Assembly: GCA_030549495.1 (NCBI GenBank)
Contig: JAUIRK010000987.1
Location: forward strand, 1 to 64,000
Length of the DNA stretch: 64,000 bases
Source of the DNA: Nectonema munidae
Lineage: Eukaryota > Nematomorpha > Nectonematoida > Nectonematidae
Direction: 5' to 3'
Positions 22,901-34,828 of the stretch are shown piece after piece; positions within the stretch are counted from its first letter, which is position 1, and each line of letters starts with the position of its first letter. A model generated the notes under the pieces. It did not search any database. It was not told where the DNA came from and saw only the letters and a program-made list of their open reading frames with translations. A program made the position numbers and the translations under genes.

Positions 22901-23070
22901 GAGAGAAGATGGCTTGAATGAAAGAGAGCTTGAGTGAATGATTGAGTTTTAGCAGAGAAAGCGGAAGAGTAAATTTTGGCTTTCTTGTGTGCATTTTGAA
23001 GAAATGGATTATTATTATATACCTCTCACGCATCGTCTGTAAAATATGTTCGATAGGAAAAAAGCGATCA

Positions 23071-23428
23071 TACATGTTTTATAAACAAGCAGTAATTCTT
23101 ACTTATAAAAAATTATTGCGGGGGGGGGGCGAAATTTTATAAAAATCTACAAATAAATTTAGGTTGTGAGAGTAGAGTGGTTTTATAATTGTCTTGGAAA
23201 TTGTTACAAATTAAAGGTGAAAATTTGTCAAAATGTAACAAGCTTTAGTTTAAAATTGCCAAAGTGGAATATTATTATTTTTCGTACACTGTCGGTATAA
23301 ATATAACCAATGCCCTTCGTTAAAATCAGAAAAGTAGTAAAGAACTAAAAGTTTCTTTTTTAGTTGAGCTGTTAAATATCAACCAATTTGACAAGTTTGA
23401 TTGATTTTTATAAAAAATAAATGGCACG
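23071..23428. other. Non-coding stretch with two dispersed-repeat pieces
   Basis: A (G)9 run lies near 23120. CACTGTCGGTATAAATATAA (about 23288) matches 18955. At 23340-23430, TTTGATTGATTTTTATAAAA resembles the 145-bp unit at 10.4-11.0 kb. No gene. Confidence 0.5.
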
Positions 23429-23848
23429 ATCAGGTTCGCAAACAATCATTTAGTAGGTTCACGTGAAAATTTGGAATCATTCAAGAAAAACCGAGGGGGC
23501 TAAAATAGGCCCCGCTAGAGAGGAAATGAAAATAGGCCGTCACTAATAAGGTGTGTACATTTTTTCAACAAAATTTTACTAAAAACTTATTTTTGTTTTT
23601 ATTAAATGTAAAAATATAAGAATGTAATTTTAAATTTACATAGTTTACTATTAAAATGTACAAAAGTTTTCGGTTAGATAACTTTATTCATATTTTTATT
23701 AAAAAAATCATTCATCACGTTTTTTAATGTTTGCTTTAAATATGATTAAAAAAGTTCCATCTTAATTGTTTGGCTTATTTAAAAGAACAGGAACTATTGC
23801 AAATAAGCCAAAAACGAGTAATTCTCAGAAATTTATATATAAAAACAC
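23429..23848. other. AT-rich stretch, probable far 3' flank of HSP10
   Basis: No frame or motif beyond the G-rich patch CCGAGGGGGCTAAAATAGGC near 23490. Confidence 0.4.
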
Positions 23849-23854
23849 TTTATT
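23849..23854 (-). terminator. Polyadenylation signal of HSP10
   Basis: AATAAA on the minus strand, 22 bases past the stop codon. Confidence 0.7.
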
Positions 23855-23875
23855 AAAATGTAAAACAAAACAAAA

Positions 23876-24343
23876 TTATTCTTGATACTTTCCCAGAATA
23901 TCAGAATCTCTGAATATGTGATAGTCCTAAAAGAAAAAATAAGCTAAAAGAACCAAATAATTTTTTTGGAAATACTTTATCTTCAAATTTAACAGTAGTT
24001 CCACCATACTCAGGCAATAGAACCACATCACCAGCTTTTACAGAAAGTGGTACAAAATCTCCACTCTAAAAATTACTTTATAGAATAGTTTTTCAAAAAT
24101 AATAAAAAAATACATCATTTCTGCGTCCAGGTCCAACCGAAACAACCTTCGCATTTAAAACTTTTCCTTGAGCCTTTTCAGGAATCATTATTCCTCCCTT
24201 CGATTTGGTTTCTGCTGCAAACCTTTCAACTAAAACACGATCAAAAAGAGGCAAAAACTTTTTAATATTGTGAGCCTAAAAAATAAATGAACATGTATAA
24301 ATATATCAGCATATTCATTTCAAGACAAGCAAAAGGTTACCAT
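23876..24343 (-). CDS. HSPE1: Mitochondrial 10-kDa heat shock protein (HSP10, co-chaperonin)
   Basis: Four coding exons: 24343-24341 (the ATG alone), 24275-24114, 24065-23976 and 23926-23876, joined by canonical GT-AG introns of 65, 48 and 49 bp. The product is 101 residues, the usual length. It reads MAHNIKKFLPLFDRVLVERF, SKGGIMIPEKAQGKVL, VVSVGPGRR, SVKAGDVVLLPEYGGT and ends DYHIFRDSDILGKYQE. The mobile loop (SKGGIMIPE) binds HSP60, and the heptamer caps the folding chamber in the mitochondrial matrix. The first exon is inferred from ATG followed at once by GTAACC; it leaves the Met-Ala start seen in other animals. The gene is divergent to HSP60, whose start lies 15.5 kb away. No disabling change was seen. 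Confidence 0.95.
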
Positions 24344-26899
24344 GTTATAGTATTATTAGGGCAGTTAAGTTTTGTTAGACTTTCGGAGCAACAGGGATAA
24401 AAAGTGTAAATTCAGCCAACCTATTTAAAAGCTGCTTTCGAGCATTAAACAATCTACAAACTATTAGAGCAGTTATGTAAAGGTCAGCGTTGTTTTTAAT
24501 ACTACTTCTAAAACACATTAAGTTATTTTTTTATAAAGTTGCTATAAAAGAAGTTGTAGATATTAGGTCAAACAGGATTTAATTTTTTAATTAGAATAGA
24601 GAGATCAAGATTAAGAACATAAATGTTATAAAAACCGAATGAAAGGATGTTCCTATCATCTTTATAGCAATAGGACTTATCAATAGAAAATGATTTATGC
24701 TCAAAATATAGTTAAACCACTCAAATGTAGATTAATAATATTCTAAGTATATTAAATGATCCTTCTCCCGCACTAGTTATAGGATTAGTGATATGGACAA
24801 CCTACATGACCCCACAGAAAATTAAACTCCAAATACTTAAAAACCTAATAAATGTATGATCTTCAAATTTAAAAAAAAATCACCCTATATGCTTAAAAAA
24901 TCACTTTAACTGCTAAATTTTACCAAATACCGATGACACAACCCATATTAAGAGAATAAAAAAATTTCAGTGCATTAGAAAGCGCCTAACCTATAAAAAG
25001 TTGGCAGGCTCTAGGCTATACAAATTCAAAAAAAGGAATCATCGACAAATTATTTTAATATTGTGCCTATGATTTTGAAAATATATTAAGAAATCATATA
25101 CAAACAAATACACAATTTATTATTTGATAATTCGTAATTTTGCTTTAGAAAATAATCATTGGACGGTTTATTGAAAACGAATCTTCTTGTTTAAACAACT
25201 TAACAGCCCTTCAAAAAAATAAAATACCATTTGCACGTGATCTAAATACGCGTTGTATTATAACTTAAAAAATTACGAATTTGTATTAAATTTTTATTCA
25301 ATAAAAAAATATATAATTTAGTTAAACTTTGTAAAGAAGTCGCAGGCTAGAAGCGTAAAATGGGTCACCCTATCAGGGGTATCAAAATCAATTTGAAGCA
25401 TATCGGAAATATTTTAAAAATAATGGTTTGCTACACTTTTTACCAAATATATATTATATATTTTCAGCATTTTGAAGTACATCTTTTAAGGGGTGGTGAA
25501 ACTAAGACCTAAAGCTGGAGGTTCTAGAGGTAAAAACTGCAGCAACCCTTAGCCTCTTGCTATCCGCTACTGATATTATAGAATAAAAAATTATTTCCTA
25601 TAAAAAACGTTGAAAAAATTAAAAATAATAATCTTCAAAATATCTTTGAATAATTTTGATACACCTAATAGCAAAAAAAATATATACAATCATTCAGAAA
25701 GCATATAAACTAAAATTTGAATAAAATATAAGTGAAACACATATTTGATATAAAAAGAAAATATTTTAAGAAAAATGAGAAATTAAAAAAATTTGAAACC
25801 ATGATGGGAAAGGTAGTGTTCTTTTTGTGGATTTAGACAAAAAAGATCGAATAAATTCCTTCTAGAAATTTACTATTTAATTTTAATCACATAAAAAATT
25901 AAATTTAAGTAGAAAAATATATGACATTAAAATTCTTAATATTTTATTTAAAATTTTTAAACGAATCAAATAGTAATTAATTAAAAATTTATAACTTATT
26001 AGCGCACATTATCGATAAAAAGTTATTAAAAGAAAACTTTATTAAAAAAAAAGAAAAGAAATGAAGATATAGATACATACTACAAAGAGAAAATAAGAAA
26101 GAAAGAAATTTATTAGAGTACACATGTTTGTTGTTAAATAATAGTCATAATATTTCACAAAGTTACAAGTTATAAAGATTCAAAAGCTATGTGAAAATAA
26201 GTTTCCTTATGAAGATTATTAATTTACAATAAATTGTTTTGAAGAAGAAGAAGAAGATTTATTAATTGATAAAATAAAATTGGAATACACCACTAAAGAT
26301 ATAAAAAAAAGAATTTAATAAGGAATTTAAAACATTGCATATTTATAGTTGGGAAAAAATTCAAAACGCCTACAAGCGGCTGATATGAAATTAAAAAATG
26401 TGTTATGTTTTGAAACATAAAAAATTACATATTATGACACTAACAATTATTATTACATGAGAAAAAACTTTGAGTACAGCAATATCTAGAATAACAAATA
26501 TAAAAGAATACAAAATACTTTTTTAAGATAAATTTGAAACTTTATAGTTTAATAGAGTTATTTTTATAGATTTAAGCATTCCAAAATAGATCGTTTCGAA
26601 TACCATGAAAATTATTGAAAATAAAACAAGCAATTTTGAGTTTGAAAATCTATTCGATATTTAATAAATTATGTCTTCTAAATATCCAAGATTAGTGTGA
26701 CAGAAAATCAGGATCAAAAAAATCAAATTTTTTTAGGATAATTTCTAATTTTGTCTTATTTTGATATTGTAGAGAGAAAGATTTGTATAAAAACCGTTTA
26801 ATTTCTAGCGAAATAAGCTTCAAAACTTGTTTTGGATATAAGTAAAGAATTTAAAGAAAAGTTATAAGTGCAATCATTGAATAAACTTTTTCGTGTCAA
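24344..26899. other. Long AT-rich stretch upstream of HSP10
   Basis: The first few hundred bases should hold the HSP10 promoter and 5' UTR, but I could not place a TATA box or heat-shock elements. No coding frame was recognised. The last part (about 26230-26899) may be the worn 3' portion of the LINE that follows. Confidence 0.4.
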
Positions 26900-27565
26900 T
26901 CATAAAATTATTCTTTGAAAACCAATCTTGTAACAAGTTTATACCTCTGCTAAAAATTTCAGACTGATAGAAAGTAACAATCCTTAACTTAGAAAAGGAT
27001 GGCAAATTGCACACATATCATCCGCATAAAGTAATAGACGAAAAGTTTCAAAAGTTGAAAAATATCATTTACCTATATATTAAATAACATTGAACCTAAA
27101 ACCGATACGTGAGAAATATCAGATTTCATAGGTAGAGAATTACATAAAATATAATTAACACATATTCTTTTAAATCGATTTGTTAGATAAGATAACATAA
27201 AACAAAATGAACTTTTTCAAAAAAGAAAATTATATAGGTTCTGAATTAATGTGGTATAACAGACTCTATCAAAAGCCTGAGATATATCTAGAAAGAGTGA
27301 AACAATGTTTTCCTTTTTTCAAGCAAATTATTAATTTCGTAAATAAAATAAGAATGGAAGCCCTGCCAAATGAGAATGTTTCACATTGTAGGCTAAGCGC
27401 TCCCAAAAAGAAAAAACTAAAGGTTGAGGAAATACAGTCAAATTTAAAGACTTTATAAAGAATAGACCAAGGGCTGTTCGAATATAACTAAGAATTCTAA
27501 GGACTGTCATATATAGAATGAGGTATTTGGCTAAACTCATTGTGATAAAGAAAAGCTTTAGCATA
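26900..27565 (-). pseudogene. Jockey-type LINE reverse transcriptase fragment, decayed
   Basis: On the minus strand: FLDISQAFDRVCYTTLIQNL, SYLTNRFKRICVNY, LPMKSDISHVSVLGSMLFNI and a worn YADD site (LLYADDM-like, about 27020). The string PxKxGVPQGSVLGPxL is still visible as PMKSDISHVSVLGSMLF. LDVSQAFDRVW and the Pro-Ile/Met-Lys before VPQGS are Jockey-like. Numerous stops and frame changes. A 77-codon frame at 27564-27331 covers the region before the RT core. Confidence 0.72.
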
Positions 27566-27968
27566 CAAAGATATTAAATTGTAAAAGGAAAAATTGCAAG
27601 ATAAAGAATCTTCAATTTTTAAGGATTCTCAGAAACTACTGGAGAAATCCACACAATGAAAATATTTCTTTCACAAGTGTCAATGATGTTTATATATGTT
27701 AATATATTATGTGCCATTATTATTATTTGTGTTGTACTGGTTTCAATTTAGACCTTATGTTATTGCACTAAACTTTTATATTATGTATGAGTTGAATAAA
27801 ATTTAATATTTGCGCATTCATAATAAGATGGAAAGTATGTAAGATTTATTAGTATTATCATAGAAATAGGAAAAGGAATAGTTTGGGGCTCTGACTCATC
27901 TAGCTATAATTTTGCGAATCGGACTTCACCTTATTATAAATTTTCGACTCCAACACTACCCAATTATA
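27566..27968. other. AT-rich spacer
   Basis: Nothing recognised. Confidence 0.4.
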
Positions 27969-27976
27969 ATTGTAGA

Positions 27977-28368
27977 CAGTGCCCGCGCTACCTATATAAT
28001 TTTGGGGCACGTGCCCCCCTGTATTAATCTTCCCCCCCCCCCCCCGCCACCTAAAATTTTTGGTTTTGCCCCATGCACTTTTTAAAGGAAAAATAAATAA
28101 GCAAAAATTGTATACAATAATCTTATATAAATGCTGGTGTATGTGTATGTATAATATGAGATTTCTATATGTTTTTATACAGAAGTACTTCATGCTTTTC
28201 AGCAAAGTAATATAGGATATAAAGTAATTATGAAAACTGTGCTTTTTAATCACATATGCCTCTGCATAGCTTATGAGAGAAAAAGAAAAAAAGACAAAAA
28301 ATTTTTGCAAATGTGTTTCTTTGCCCCATTTCAGCCCTCCTTGAAATTTAGCTTTAGCGCGGGCACTG
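27977..28368. mobile_element. hAT MITE, 392 bp
   Basis: Ends CAGTGCCCGCGCTA and TAGCGCGGGCACTG are perfect inverted matches over 14 bases. Flanks ATTGTAGA and ATTGGAGA form an 8-bp target duplication with one change. A (C)14 run lies near 28030. The 136-codon minus frame across it has no known content. Confidence 0.88.
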
Positions 28369-28376
28369 ATTGGAGA

Positions 28377-28886
28377 AATATAAATGCTCTATTGACACAT
28401 CTCTAACTTCAACTTGCTTACAACTTTAAAAAGTTCATTATCTATTAACTATTGTTATTTATGGATAGCATGCATGGTTGTAGATCACACGAATATTTTG
28501 CCACTTAGACTCTATCTATTTATAATTTTGTGACTGAATGCTCGTTAAACGACGGTATGCATTATATACTAGTTAAAACTTATAAATTAAAAAGAGAATT
28601 CTTGAATTACTGTAACAAAAATAATTTAACATTTCAAGATAATTCTGATAAAGAAATATCTCTAAATTAAATTATTCATAGTGAAATTTCTTTCAAATTT
28701 TATGGAAATAATGAAGTGATTATAAATTTTTTATGTTTTTTTCGTATTTTGATTTATGACAATTAAAATTTTTAAGAAAAATATTCGAGAGAGAAATAAG
28801 AGGTAAAAAATGATCGAAACTAGACGATTTAAGTCTAGATAGCAAATAAAAAGTGTTTTTTTCAAAGGATAATTTGATATTGATTA
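28377..28886. other. AT-rich spacer
   Basis: Nothing recognised. Confidence 0.4.
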
Positions 28887-28904
28887 GTTGATATATAGCA
28901 TTTT

Positions 28905-29270
28905 CACTTTAAGTTGGTACTTTTTCATTTTAAGTTCGTCTTTTGTCACTTTAAGATAGTCCTTTTTTATTTTAAGTTCGTCCTTTTTCATTTTAAGTTC
29001 GTACTTTTTCATTTTAAGTTCGTCCTTTTTCATTTTAAGTTCGTACTTTTTCATTTTAAGTTCGTCCTTTTACATTTTAATTTCGTCCATTTTCATTTTA
29101 ATTTCATCCATTTTCATTTTAAGTTCGTCTTTTTTCACTTTAAGTTCGTCCTTTTTCACTTTAAGTTAATCCTTTTTCATTTTAAGTTGGTCCTTTTTAA
29201 TTTAAGTTGGTTCTTTTTCATTTTAAGTTAGTCTTTTTTCATTTTAAGTTTGTCCTTGTGACTTTAACAT
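28905..29270 (+). repeat. Minisatellite, 20-21-bp unit CTTTTTCATTTTAAGTTCGT
   Basis: About 17 copies of CTTTTTCATTTTAAGTTCGT with small changes (GTTGGT, ACATTTTAATTTC). A long frame of repeated FHFKFVLFHFKF across it is an artefact of the unit. Confidence 0.92.
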
Positions 29271-30414
29271 TAAATCCGTATTAAAAGCATGTTCAAATTA
29301 AAAAAAACTAGGAACTATTTTTCCAAATTTCAAGATGGTTTTTACTTTAAGAAATGTAAAACAAATTAATTAAAAAAACGAATATACAAATTAAAAATAT
29401 AATAATTTCATATTCCTTTTCGCAAGAAACTTAGTTAGAAGCTAAAATGAATTGTTATTTTAGTACTTCTTGAAATTTATTCCTCATTTTCAATTATTTG
29501 TGCAAGTTTCAGAGTTTTCTCTTTACATTTGGAAATGATTTCTTATTTAATTTTGCTGAATTTCAAAATATCTCATAAGCAAGCTCTCAAAATCAGTTTC
29601 AATTTAATTTTTTTTTTAAATATTTGGCTTATAAACAAAAATTAAATTTGTTTTTTTAATCAAAAACTCATAAATTTTCCACTTGATTTTTGTTATTATT
29701 AAAAAAATTTTGATAAATAAGGTCATAAACGGGTTGGACTTTTTACCCAAATACACACAAATATGTTCTTTATTTACAAATAAGAACCTGAAATTAAAAA
29801 GAATATTAGATAAATGTTTTAAATAAAAGGATATACAGATATTTACACATATTAGATTGAAAGCCAACAGACAGTTTTCGAGTCTTTTCGACCTATAAAC
29901 TGCATCAATACAACAAACAAACAAACATATTAGTAATTATTTAAATTAAAAAATTATTTTGTGTTATTAAACTTTTATAAAATAATTATATTATTATTTA
30001 GAAATAATTATTATATTTTAATTAAAAAAAATTGAATACCTAATTATATAATTAGCTATAATTAATAAAATATTATTCTATATAGCTATTTAAGTTTTTT
30101 TGTATATAAATAATATTTATTTAACACATAAAAAATCTGAGCTTCGATTATTTTTAGGGTCTACCTCTCAGCTTACCCTTTGAAGTCAAGGGGTTAAATC
30201 CCAAAGGCCACGGACTCTTAAAAACAAAATCACCAAATCTGAGATTAACCATCTCAAGTATAATGCGAGCATATAGCATTATAGCAAAAAGAGCTTTGAT
30301 ATCCAACAACCAAATAAAAAATCAAGTTATTTTAATGTTTTAAATTATTTTTTAATTTTTTATAATTCAATTTCAAATTAATTATTTATATTAAGATGAA
30401 GATATTAAGAACTT

Positions 30415-30505
30415 AAGATGGAAAAAAAAGAAACTTAAAATGAAAAAGGAAGAACTTAAAATGAAAAAAGACGAACTTAAAATGAAAAAGGAGGTACTTA
30501 AATTG
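30415..30505 (-). repeat. Minisatellite, inverted partner array
   Basis: Four copies of ACTTAAAATGAAAAAGGA, the reverse complement of the unit at 28905-29270. Confidence 0.88.
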
Positions 30506-30523
30506 AAAATGCTATATATTAAC

Positions 30524-30755
30524 ACCAATTCAAAGAGTTGAGATTACCTTGAATTTGTCTTTATAGAAGTCTAACACTTTACTTACTATTTTATAATAAG
30601 AAATTAGGCGATTGACAAGCAAATTTTTCAATGAGAAAATTAATATCAAATTTGATATAAATGCTCTAAATGAAAACCAAAATTAAATTAATTAACGCAG
30701 TGAATGTTAAGGTTAAGTATTTTAAGAAATGTTTAGTTTTGAGAAATTAACACTA
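30524..30755. other. AT-rich spacer
   Basis: Nothing recognised. Confidence 0.4.
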
Positions 30756-30781
30756 TATCATCATCATCATCATCATCATCC
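30756..30781. repeat. (CAT)n microsatellite, LINE 3' tail
   Basis: ATCATCATCATCATCATCAT sits right after the last LINE codons. Read on the LINE strand it is (ATG)n, the simple tail often found at RTE-group 3' ends. Confidence 0.75.
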
Positions 30782-32700
30782 ATTTTGCCTTCTAGGCCTG
30801 GTTATTGTTCCCAAAGAGTCGGGGTCAACCAGTTTCCTGCAACAACTACGCCATTTCATTTTTCTTTAGCATCACTTCGCACACGCTTTCTTTTTTCCAT
30901 ATCGTGGTGAATCACTTCATTCCATGCTTTCTTTGGTCTTCCTCTCTTCATCTTTCCATCAATCAATTCATCTTTTATCTTCTTTACAACGTTCACTTCG
31001 GAATCCTTTCGACATGACCAAACTAACGTAATCTATTCTCTTCTAAATGCACTTTCATATTCTCAATTCCAATTTTCTTTCTTAACACTCGTTGGCAATC
31101 CTATCTTTCAGCGTCTTTCTGCACATCATCCTAATCATTCTCATCTCAGTTGTTTGTAGCCTTCTCATGTCAGCCTTCTTCATCACCCAGCATTCAGAAC
31201 CGTAACAAATCGTACTTCTAACGCAAACTTTATACAGTCTTGCTTTTAGTTCGTCAGATAAAAAATTTCCACACAATAAGCCGGATAATTCCTTGAACTT
31301 TTTCCAACATAGGCGTATTGGCGCTCCTACGCTACTAGAAACATCACTATTGCAATTGATCTTATCGCCCAAATAACATAAATCATCAACAACATCGAAC
31401 GTATCATCTCCTAATTTGACTTTTTGAACAAGAGTACTTACACTGTCTCCATTTTTGCAATTTCTACAAACAAAGCCACTCACTGCAGGAAGAGAGCCCT
31501 TTATAGAGGAACATCTTTTGTGATCCCACTTATTACAAGTCGTACATAAAATGGCGTTTCTCATTACCCTCGGCCCACATAATGAACAGGGGTCGACACT
31601 ACTCACTTTCCTGACACCATTAGTTTTATTACTCACGATCATCACTTTGGTTTTGCTACATTTATTTTTAATCCTTTTCTTTCAAGTGCTCTTTTCCATT
31701 CGGTATACTTAACATTTAACTCATCCAAACTATCACCTACAACTACCAAATCATCAGCATACAAAAATTCACGATTATTTTTCGGGATTTCCGAGATCAG
31801 AGCGTCTATCACTATGATAAACAACAAAGGACTTATTACAGACCCTTGATGAACAGAAACATTTATTTTAAACCACTCTGAAAGCTGACCTTCGATACCC
31901 ACTGCTGTTCTTGAATCTCAATACATTTCCATTACTGCGTTCACTTCAAACTCAGGTATACCCTTCTTTCTTAATGCCCAACGTATAACATTCCTAGGAA
32001 CTGAATCAAAAGCCTTTTCAAGAACGACAAACGCTATATACAATTCTTTTCCAACTCTCAAATACTTCTCAATTAGTTGCTTCATTATGAAAATTGTGTT
32101 TATAGTGCCTTTTCCTGTCGTAAACCCCATTTGCAGATCATCGATATCAACTTTCGCTCTGATCTTACCTTCAAACACTCTTTCCAAAACCTTCATACCG
32201 TTCTCCAACATTTTCATACTTCTGTAATTCTTACAATCTTTTAAATCGCTTTCCCCTTGTACAACGGAACTAAAACGCTTTTTCACCAACTTTCTGGCAT
32301 TTTTTCTCCATTCATCTTTCGATTTCCAAACTTTGCTAACTCCCAATTGACACATCTCAATCACCTTAATAGGTACACCACTTGGGCCAGCCGACTCACC
32401 ATGCTTCATCTTCAATATAACGGCCTTTATCTCCTCTGCCGTTATTAGCCTTACTGGACCCTAGATAATATTGTTACTGGAAGAAATTTCCCAAGAATTT
32501 TCATTATTGTAAAGTTCTTCACAGTATCCTTTCTAAGTTTTCAATCTGTCTTCTAGATCAAGATATTTGTTTCCATTTTTATCTGATATGCATGGCACGC
32601 CAACAATATCTTTTTTATTTCTAATGCTATTTTTTGCCATTTTAAAGACTTTTCTCATTCTTTCTTCTAGTCTCAAATTCTCAAATTCTTTTATTTAAGT
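30782..32700 (-). pseudogene. RTE-type LINE ORF, reverse transcriptase half
   Basis: In order: ERMRKVFKMAKNSIRNKKDI; AGPSGVPIKVIEM and KNYRSMKMLENGMKVLERVF (32415-31918); FVVLEKAFDSVPRNVIRWAL; one in-frame stop at 31918-31920; VHQGSVISPLLFIIVID, FLYADDLVVVGD (31902-31642); a frame change at KPK; then a Cys/His finger CSLCGPRVM, CTTCNKWDHKRC, CRNC, followed by CYLGDKINCN and YGSECWVMKKAD (31645-31082). Worn C-terminal codons (FGHVERI-like, WRS..) run to the (CAT)n tail. The polymerase YADD is kept, but the breaks make it non-functional. Confidence 0.82.
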
Positions 32701-32900
32701 ATGAAAAGTTTGAAGGTATGTATTAAAGCATAAATGTAGAATAGTTTGAAATTTTTTTTTTTTTTTTTGAAATTAATATTACTAAAAAATCAAAAGCCAA
32801 GTATGGCCGTTATTAGATTTTTTAGGATATTAGTAAAATTTTAACAAAAATATAAACTATAAAGTTAAGATGTACATTTATTTAAACCTTCGATACCCTT
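32701..32900. other. AT-rich insert beside the nested retroelement
   Basis: About 200 bp, with a (T)18 run near 32760, that belongs neither to the LINE coding sequence nor to the GC-rich retroelement. It entered at the same LINE site. Confidence 0.45.
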
Positions 32901-33009
32901 TTGCCCCTCTTTTAATAAATCTACTTGACTAGAAAAAACAGCAGCTCCACTTCAGGAGGACTGCAAAAAAAACATTTTTTTTCGTTCTTTCGTTATCTCA
33001 CTCACTCTT

Positions 33010-33774
33010 ATGTCAAAGACGCCCGCGTCAAACTACTCAGCATCGCACAAAGATGATGGCAAGAATGCCCTGCCTTCTTGTTCCGTCAACTTGCCCGACT
33101 TCAATAGCACGCTTATGTCCATCACCTCGCAGCTGCGTCGGATGGAATCCCGCTTCACGGCTCTGGAGGGGCAAATAGTGCCTTCTCGCTCCGTGTCGTC
33201 GGGAATGGACCTGCCTACCTCTTCTTCTTCGACGAATCTCTCTTCGGCGAATTCATCAGTTGCTCCTGTCGTAAGTTCTTTCGCTTCGACAGTGTCTCCC
33301 TCTTTGCTCCCCTCGGTTCCGACCCTCACCTCGGTCCAGGGTGTTCCACGTCCTCTGGGATACATGCCTGGTCTGCTTCCTGGCGCCCTGCCTGCAGGAT
33401 ACGCCACAGCGGATCATGTAGACCCCAGCGTTTACTCCACTCCCCCTGACGTCCTCGCGGACCGACGGGTGCGCGTGATTCTTGAGCTCACCAAGTCAAA
33501 GGACCTCAACATAAAAGACGAGGTGATGCTTTTCTACTTGGAGAAGCTGCGCCCCTTCTTCCCCAGTCTCTCTTTAGATGATCTCTCAGAGCTAAATGGG
33601 ATGCTGCGAACTCACGTGATCGCAGCACATTCCACTTGGACGAACGTCCACCACCAGGCTCCCTCGCTCCTTTCTATAGCTGGTATTACGGGAATGGACC
33701 TCGCCAAGCCGACCACCAGCAATCGCGAGGTCCCGGCCTCCCGCGGTCGTGGTCGTTTTCGGCCCACGACCTAG
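33010..33774 (+). CDS. Gag-like part of the GC-rich retroelement
   Basis: 254 residues. The N-terminal region is Ser-rich with a short possible coiled coil (TSQLRRMESRFTALEGQI). A Ser/Pro-rich linker follows, then a helical region (ILELTKSKDLNIKDEVMLFY, LDDLSELNGMLRTHVIAAHS) and a basic Arg/Gly tail (SRGRGRFRPTT) in place of a zinc knuckle. A structural, RNA-binding role is inferred from position and composition only. The next frame overlaps its end; retroelements of this kin often read such frames by frameshift or read-through. Confidence 0.6.
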   Translation: MSKTPASNYSASHKDDGKNALPSCSVNLPDFNSTLMSITSQLRRMESRFTALEGQIVPSRSVSSGMDLPTSSSSTNLSSANSSVAPVVSSFASTVSPSLLPSVPTLTSVQGVPRPLGYMPGLLPGALPAGYATADHVDPSVYSTPPDVLADRRVRVILELTKSKDLNIKDEVMLFYLEKLRPFFPSLSLDDLSELNGMLRTHVIAAHSTWTNVHHQAPSLLSIAGITGMDLAKPTTSNREVPASRGRGRFRPTT

Positions 33775-34828
33775 GCCACCCGTAAGAAATAGAAATGTGG
33801 GAAGCAGGAGGTACCGTCTCACCTCCTTATTCTGCTGTGGTCCACAGCCCTCCCCATCTTCTTCTCCTGAGTCTGATCCAGGCTCACCTATGACCACGCT
33901 CCCGCCAGATTGGCGCATAGGCAGGTCGGGTTCCGACTTTCCCATCGGGTATGGGCCACCTAGCGCCACTTCGCCACCCCTGGGTTCCAGGCACATAAGG
34001 CTGGTCTCGCCACCTCCAGTGGCCGAGTTCATGCCCCCACCACCCGGTTCGGACCTCCCAGCGGAGGCCTGGACGTCTGGGAGGCGGTCAGTTCATTTCC
34101 CTCATGGGTATGACCCCGAGGAGCAACCAAGGCCGCGACGCGTCCTGGTGTCTCCCCCACCGCTCACAGTCGGAAGCCTCCCTCCCGACGGAGTGCTCCC
34201 ACCTATATCGCCCACGGAGCGTCCATATGGTTACGGGCCATTTATTCCGCCCAGCCCAGATCCCCCCTCTCCCGAGCTGCTCCCTATCGACAGCTTGCTA
34301 GCCTCTCCCGTCGAAGGTCCTTCTTTCAGGGTTCCCGAGGGTGGGTTTCTCCAGGAACTAGGGGTGCCCGTGGGACTCCCACTGCCCATCCCGGAGATTC
34401 CCCCCTCCACGTCGACCCCGCCAAGACTGATCCAGTCTTTCATCGAAATTTCTGAGGGACAGCCTACGCTCACGCGGGTGCCGCCGCCTGTCCTTCCGTC
34501 TCCCCCACAGCCCGTGGCGACCCATCCGCCCGGACTGATTCAGAGAAAAATTAGGATCATTGACGGCCAACCAGTGATAGTCTCGGAGGACCCGGTGGAT
34601 CCTCCAGCGTTGCCGCCACTCAATATCCTTCTACCAGCTCCTTCCGACCCGGCAGTGTTGCCTTCCTTCACCTTCCAATCTGATGGTTCCATCGCGGTAC
34701 AGGCGGGTGATCAAAGTTTCTTTATCCCCGCTCACCCGGGTGCCCTATTGGACTTCTACGAAGCCAATAAAGCCTTGTTCCCCCCCCAGGTTCTGGAAGA
34801 ACATCTTCTCTCAGGTGATGTCCTTTGA
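33749..34828 (+). CDS. Proline-rich part of the GC-rich retroelement
   Basis: 359 codons, very rich in Pro and Ser, with recurring IIDGQP / EISEGQPTLTRVPPP-like phrases (FIEISEGQPTLTRV near 34440, KIRIIDGQPVIV near 34545). The protein is otherwise without a recognised domain; no retroviral-type protease motif (DTG/DSG) was found. It overlaps the gag-like frame before it and the RT frame after it. Function unknown. Confidence 0.5.
   Translation: MVVFGPRPRPPVRNRNVGSRRYRLTSLFCCGPQPSPSSSPESDPGSPMTTLPPDWRIGRSGSDFPIGYGPPSATSPPLGSRHIRLVSPPPVAEFMPPPPGSDLPAEAWTSGRRSVHFPHGYDPEEQPRPRRVLVSPPPLTVGSLPPDGVLPPISPTERPYGYGPFIPPSPDPPSPELLPIDSLLASPVEGPSFRVPEGGFLQELGVPVGLPLPIPEIPPSTSTPPRLIQSFIEISEGQPTLTRVPPPVLPSPPQPVATHPPGLIQRKIRIIDGQPVIVSEDPVDPPALPPLNILLPAPSDPAVLPSFTFQSDGSIAVQAGDQSFFIPAHPGALLDFYEANKALFPPQVLEEHLLSGDVL

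Larger units (their letters stand above)
20174..23070 (+). repeat. Large dispersed repeat, copy A
   Basis: Blocks of this stretch recur in the same order and orientation at 54680-56690: GCGCACATCCTCAAAATTAT, ATTCAAGCAATCCTTTAAAA, GAAGTAGTCTA, GCAGCAAAAGCCAACGTT, AATCATTGCGTTTTTTGA and the MITE at its right. The left edge, CAGGGGCGCACATCC, resembles a hAT terminus. Copy A is longer because it took up further insertions (20420-20944, about 21470-21620, 21847-22195). Confidence 0.8.
28887..30523. mobile_element. Element with minisatellite-like terminal inverted repeats
   Basis: The left end runs ATATATAGCATTTTCACTTT and then a tandem array. The right end, reverse-complemented, runs ATATATAGCATTTTCAATTT and then the same 20-21-bp unit. 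So the two arrays are the inverted ends of one ~1.64-kb unit. The centre is AT-rich; a 102-codon minus frame at 29924-29616 has no recognised domain. No target duplication could be fixed. Class unknown. Confidence 0.6.

Noticed and set aside
28914-29231. 105-codon frame of repeating FHFKFVLFHFKF
   Set aside because: It is produced by the 20-21-bp minisatellite and has no independent support.
30150-30330. Second SINE candidate (GGGTTAAATCCC as B box)
   Set aside because: No A box at proper distance and no repeat partner seen in the window.
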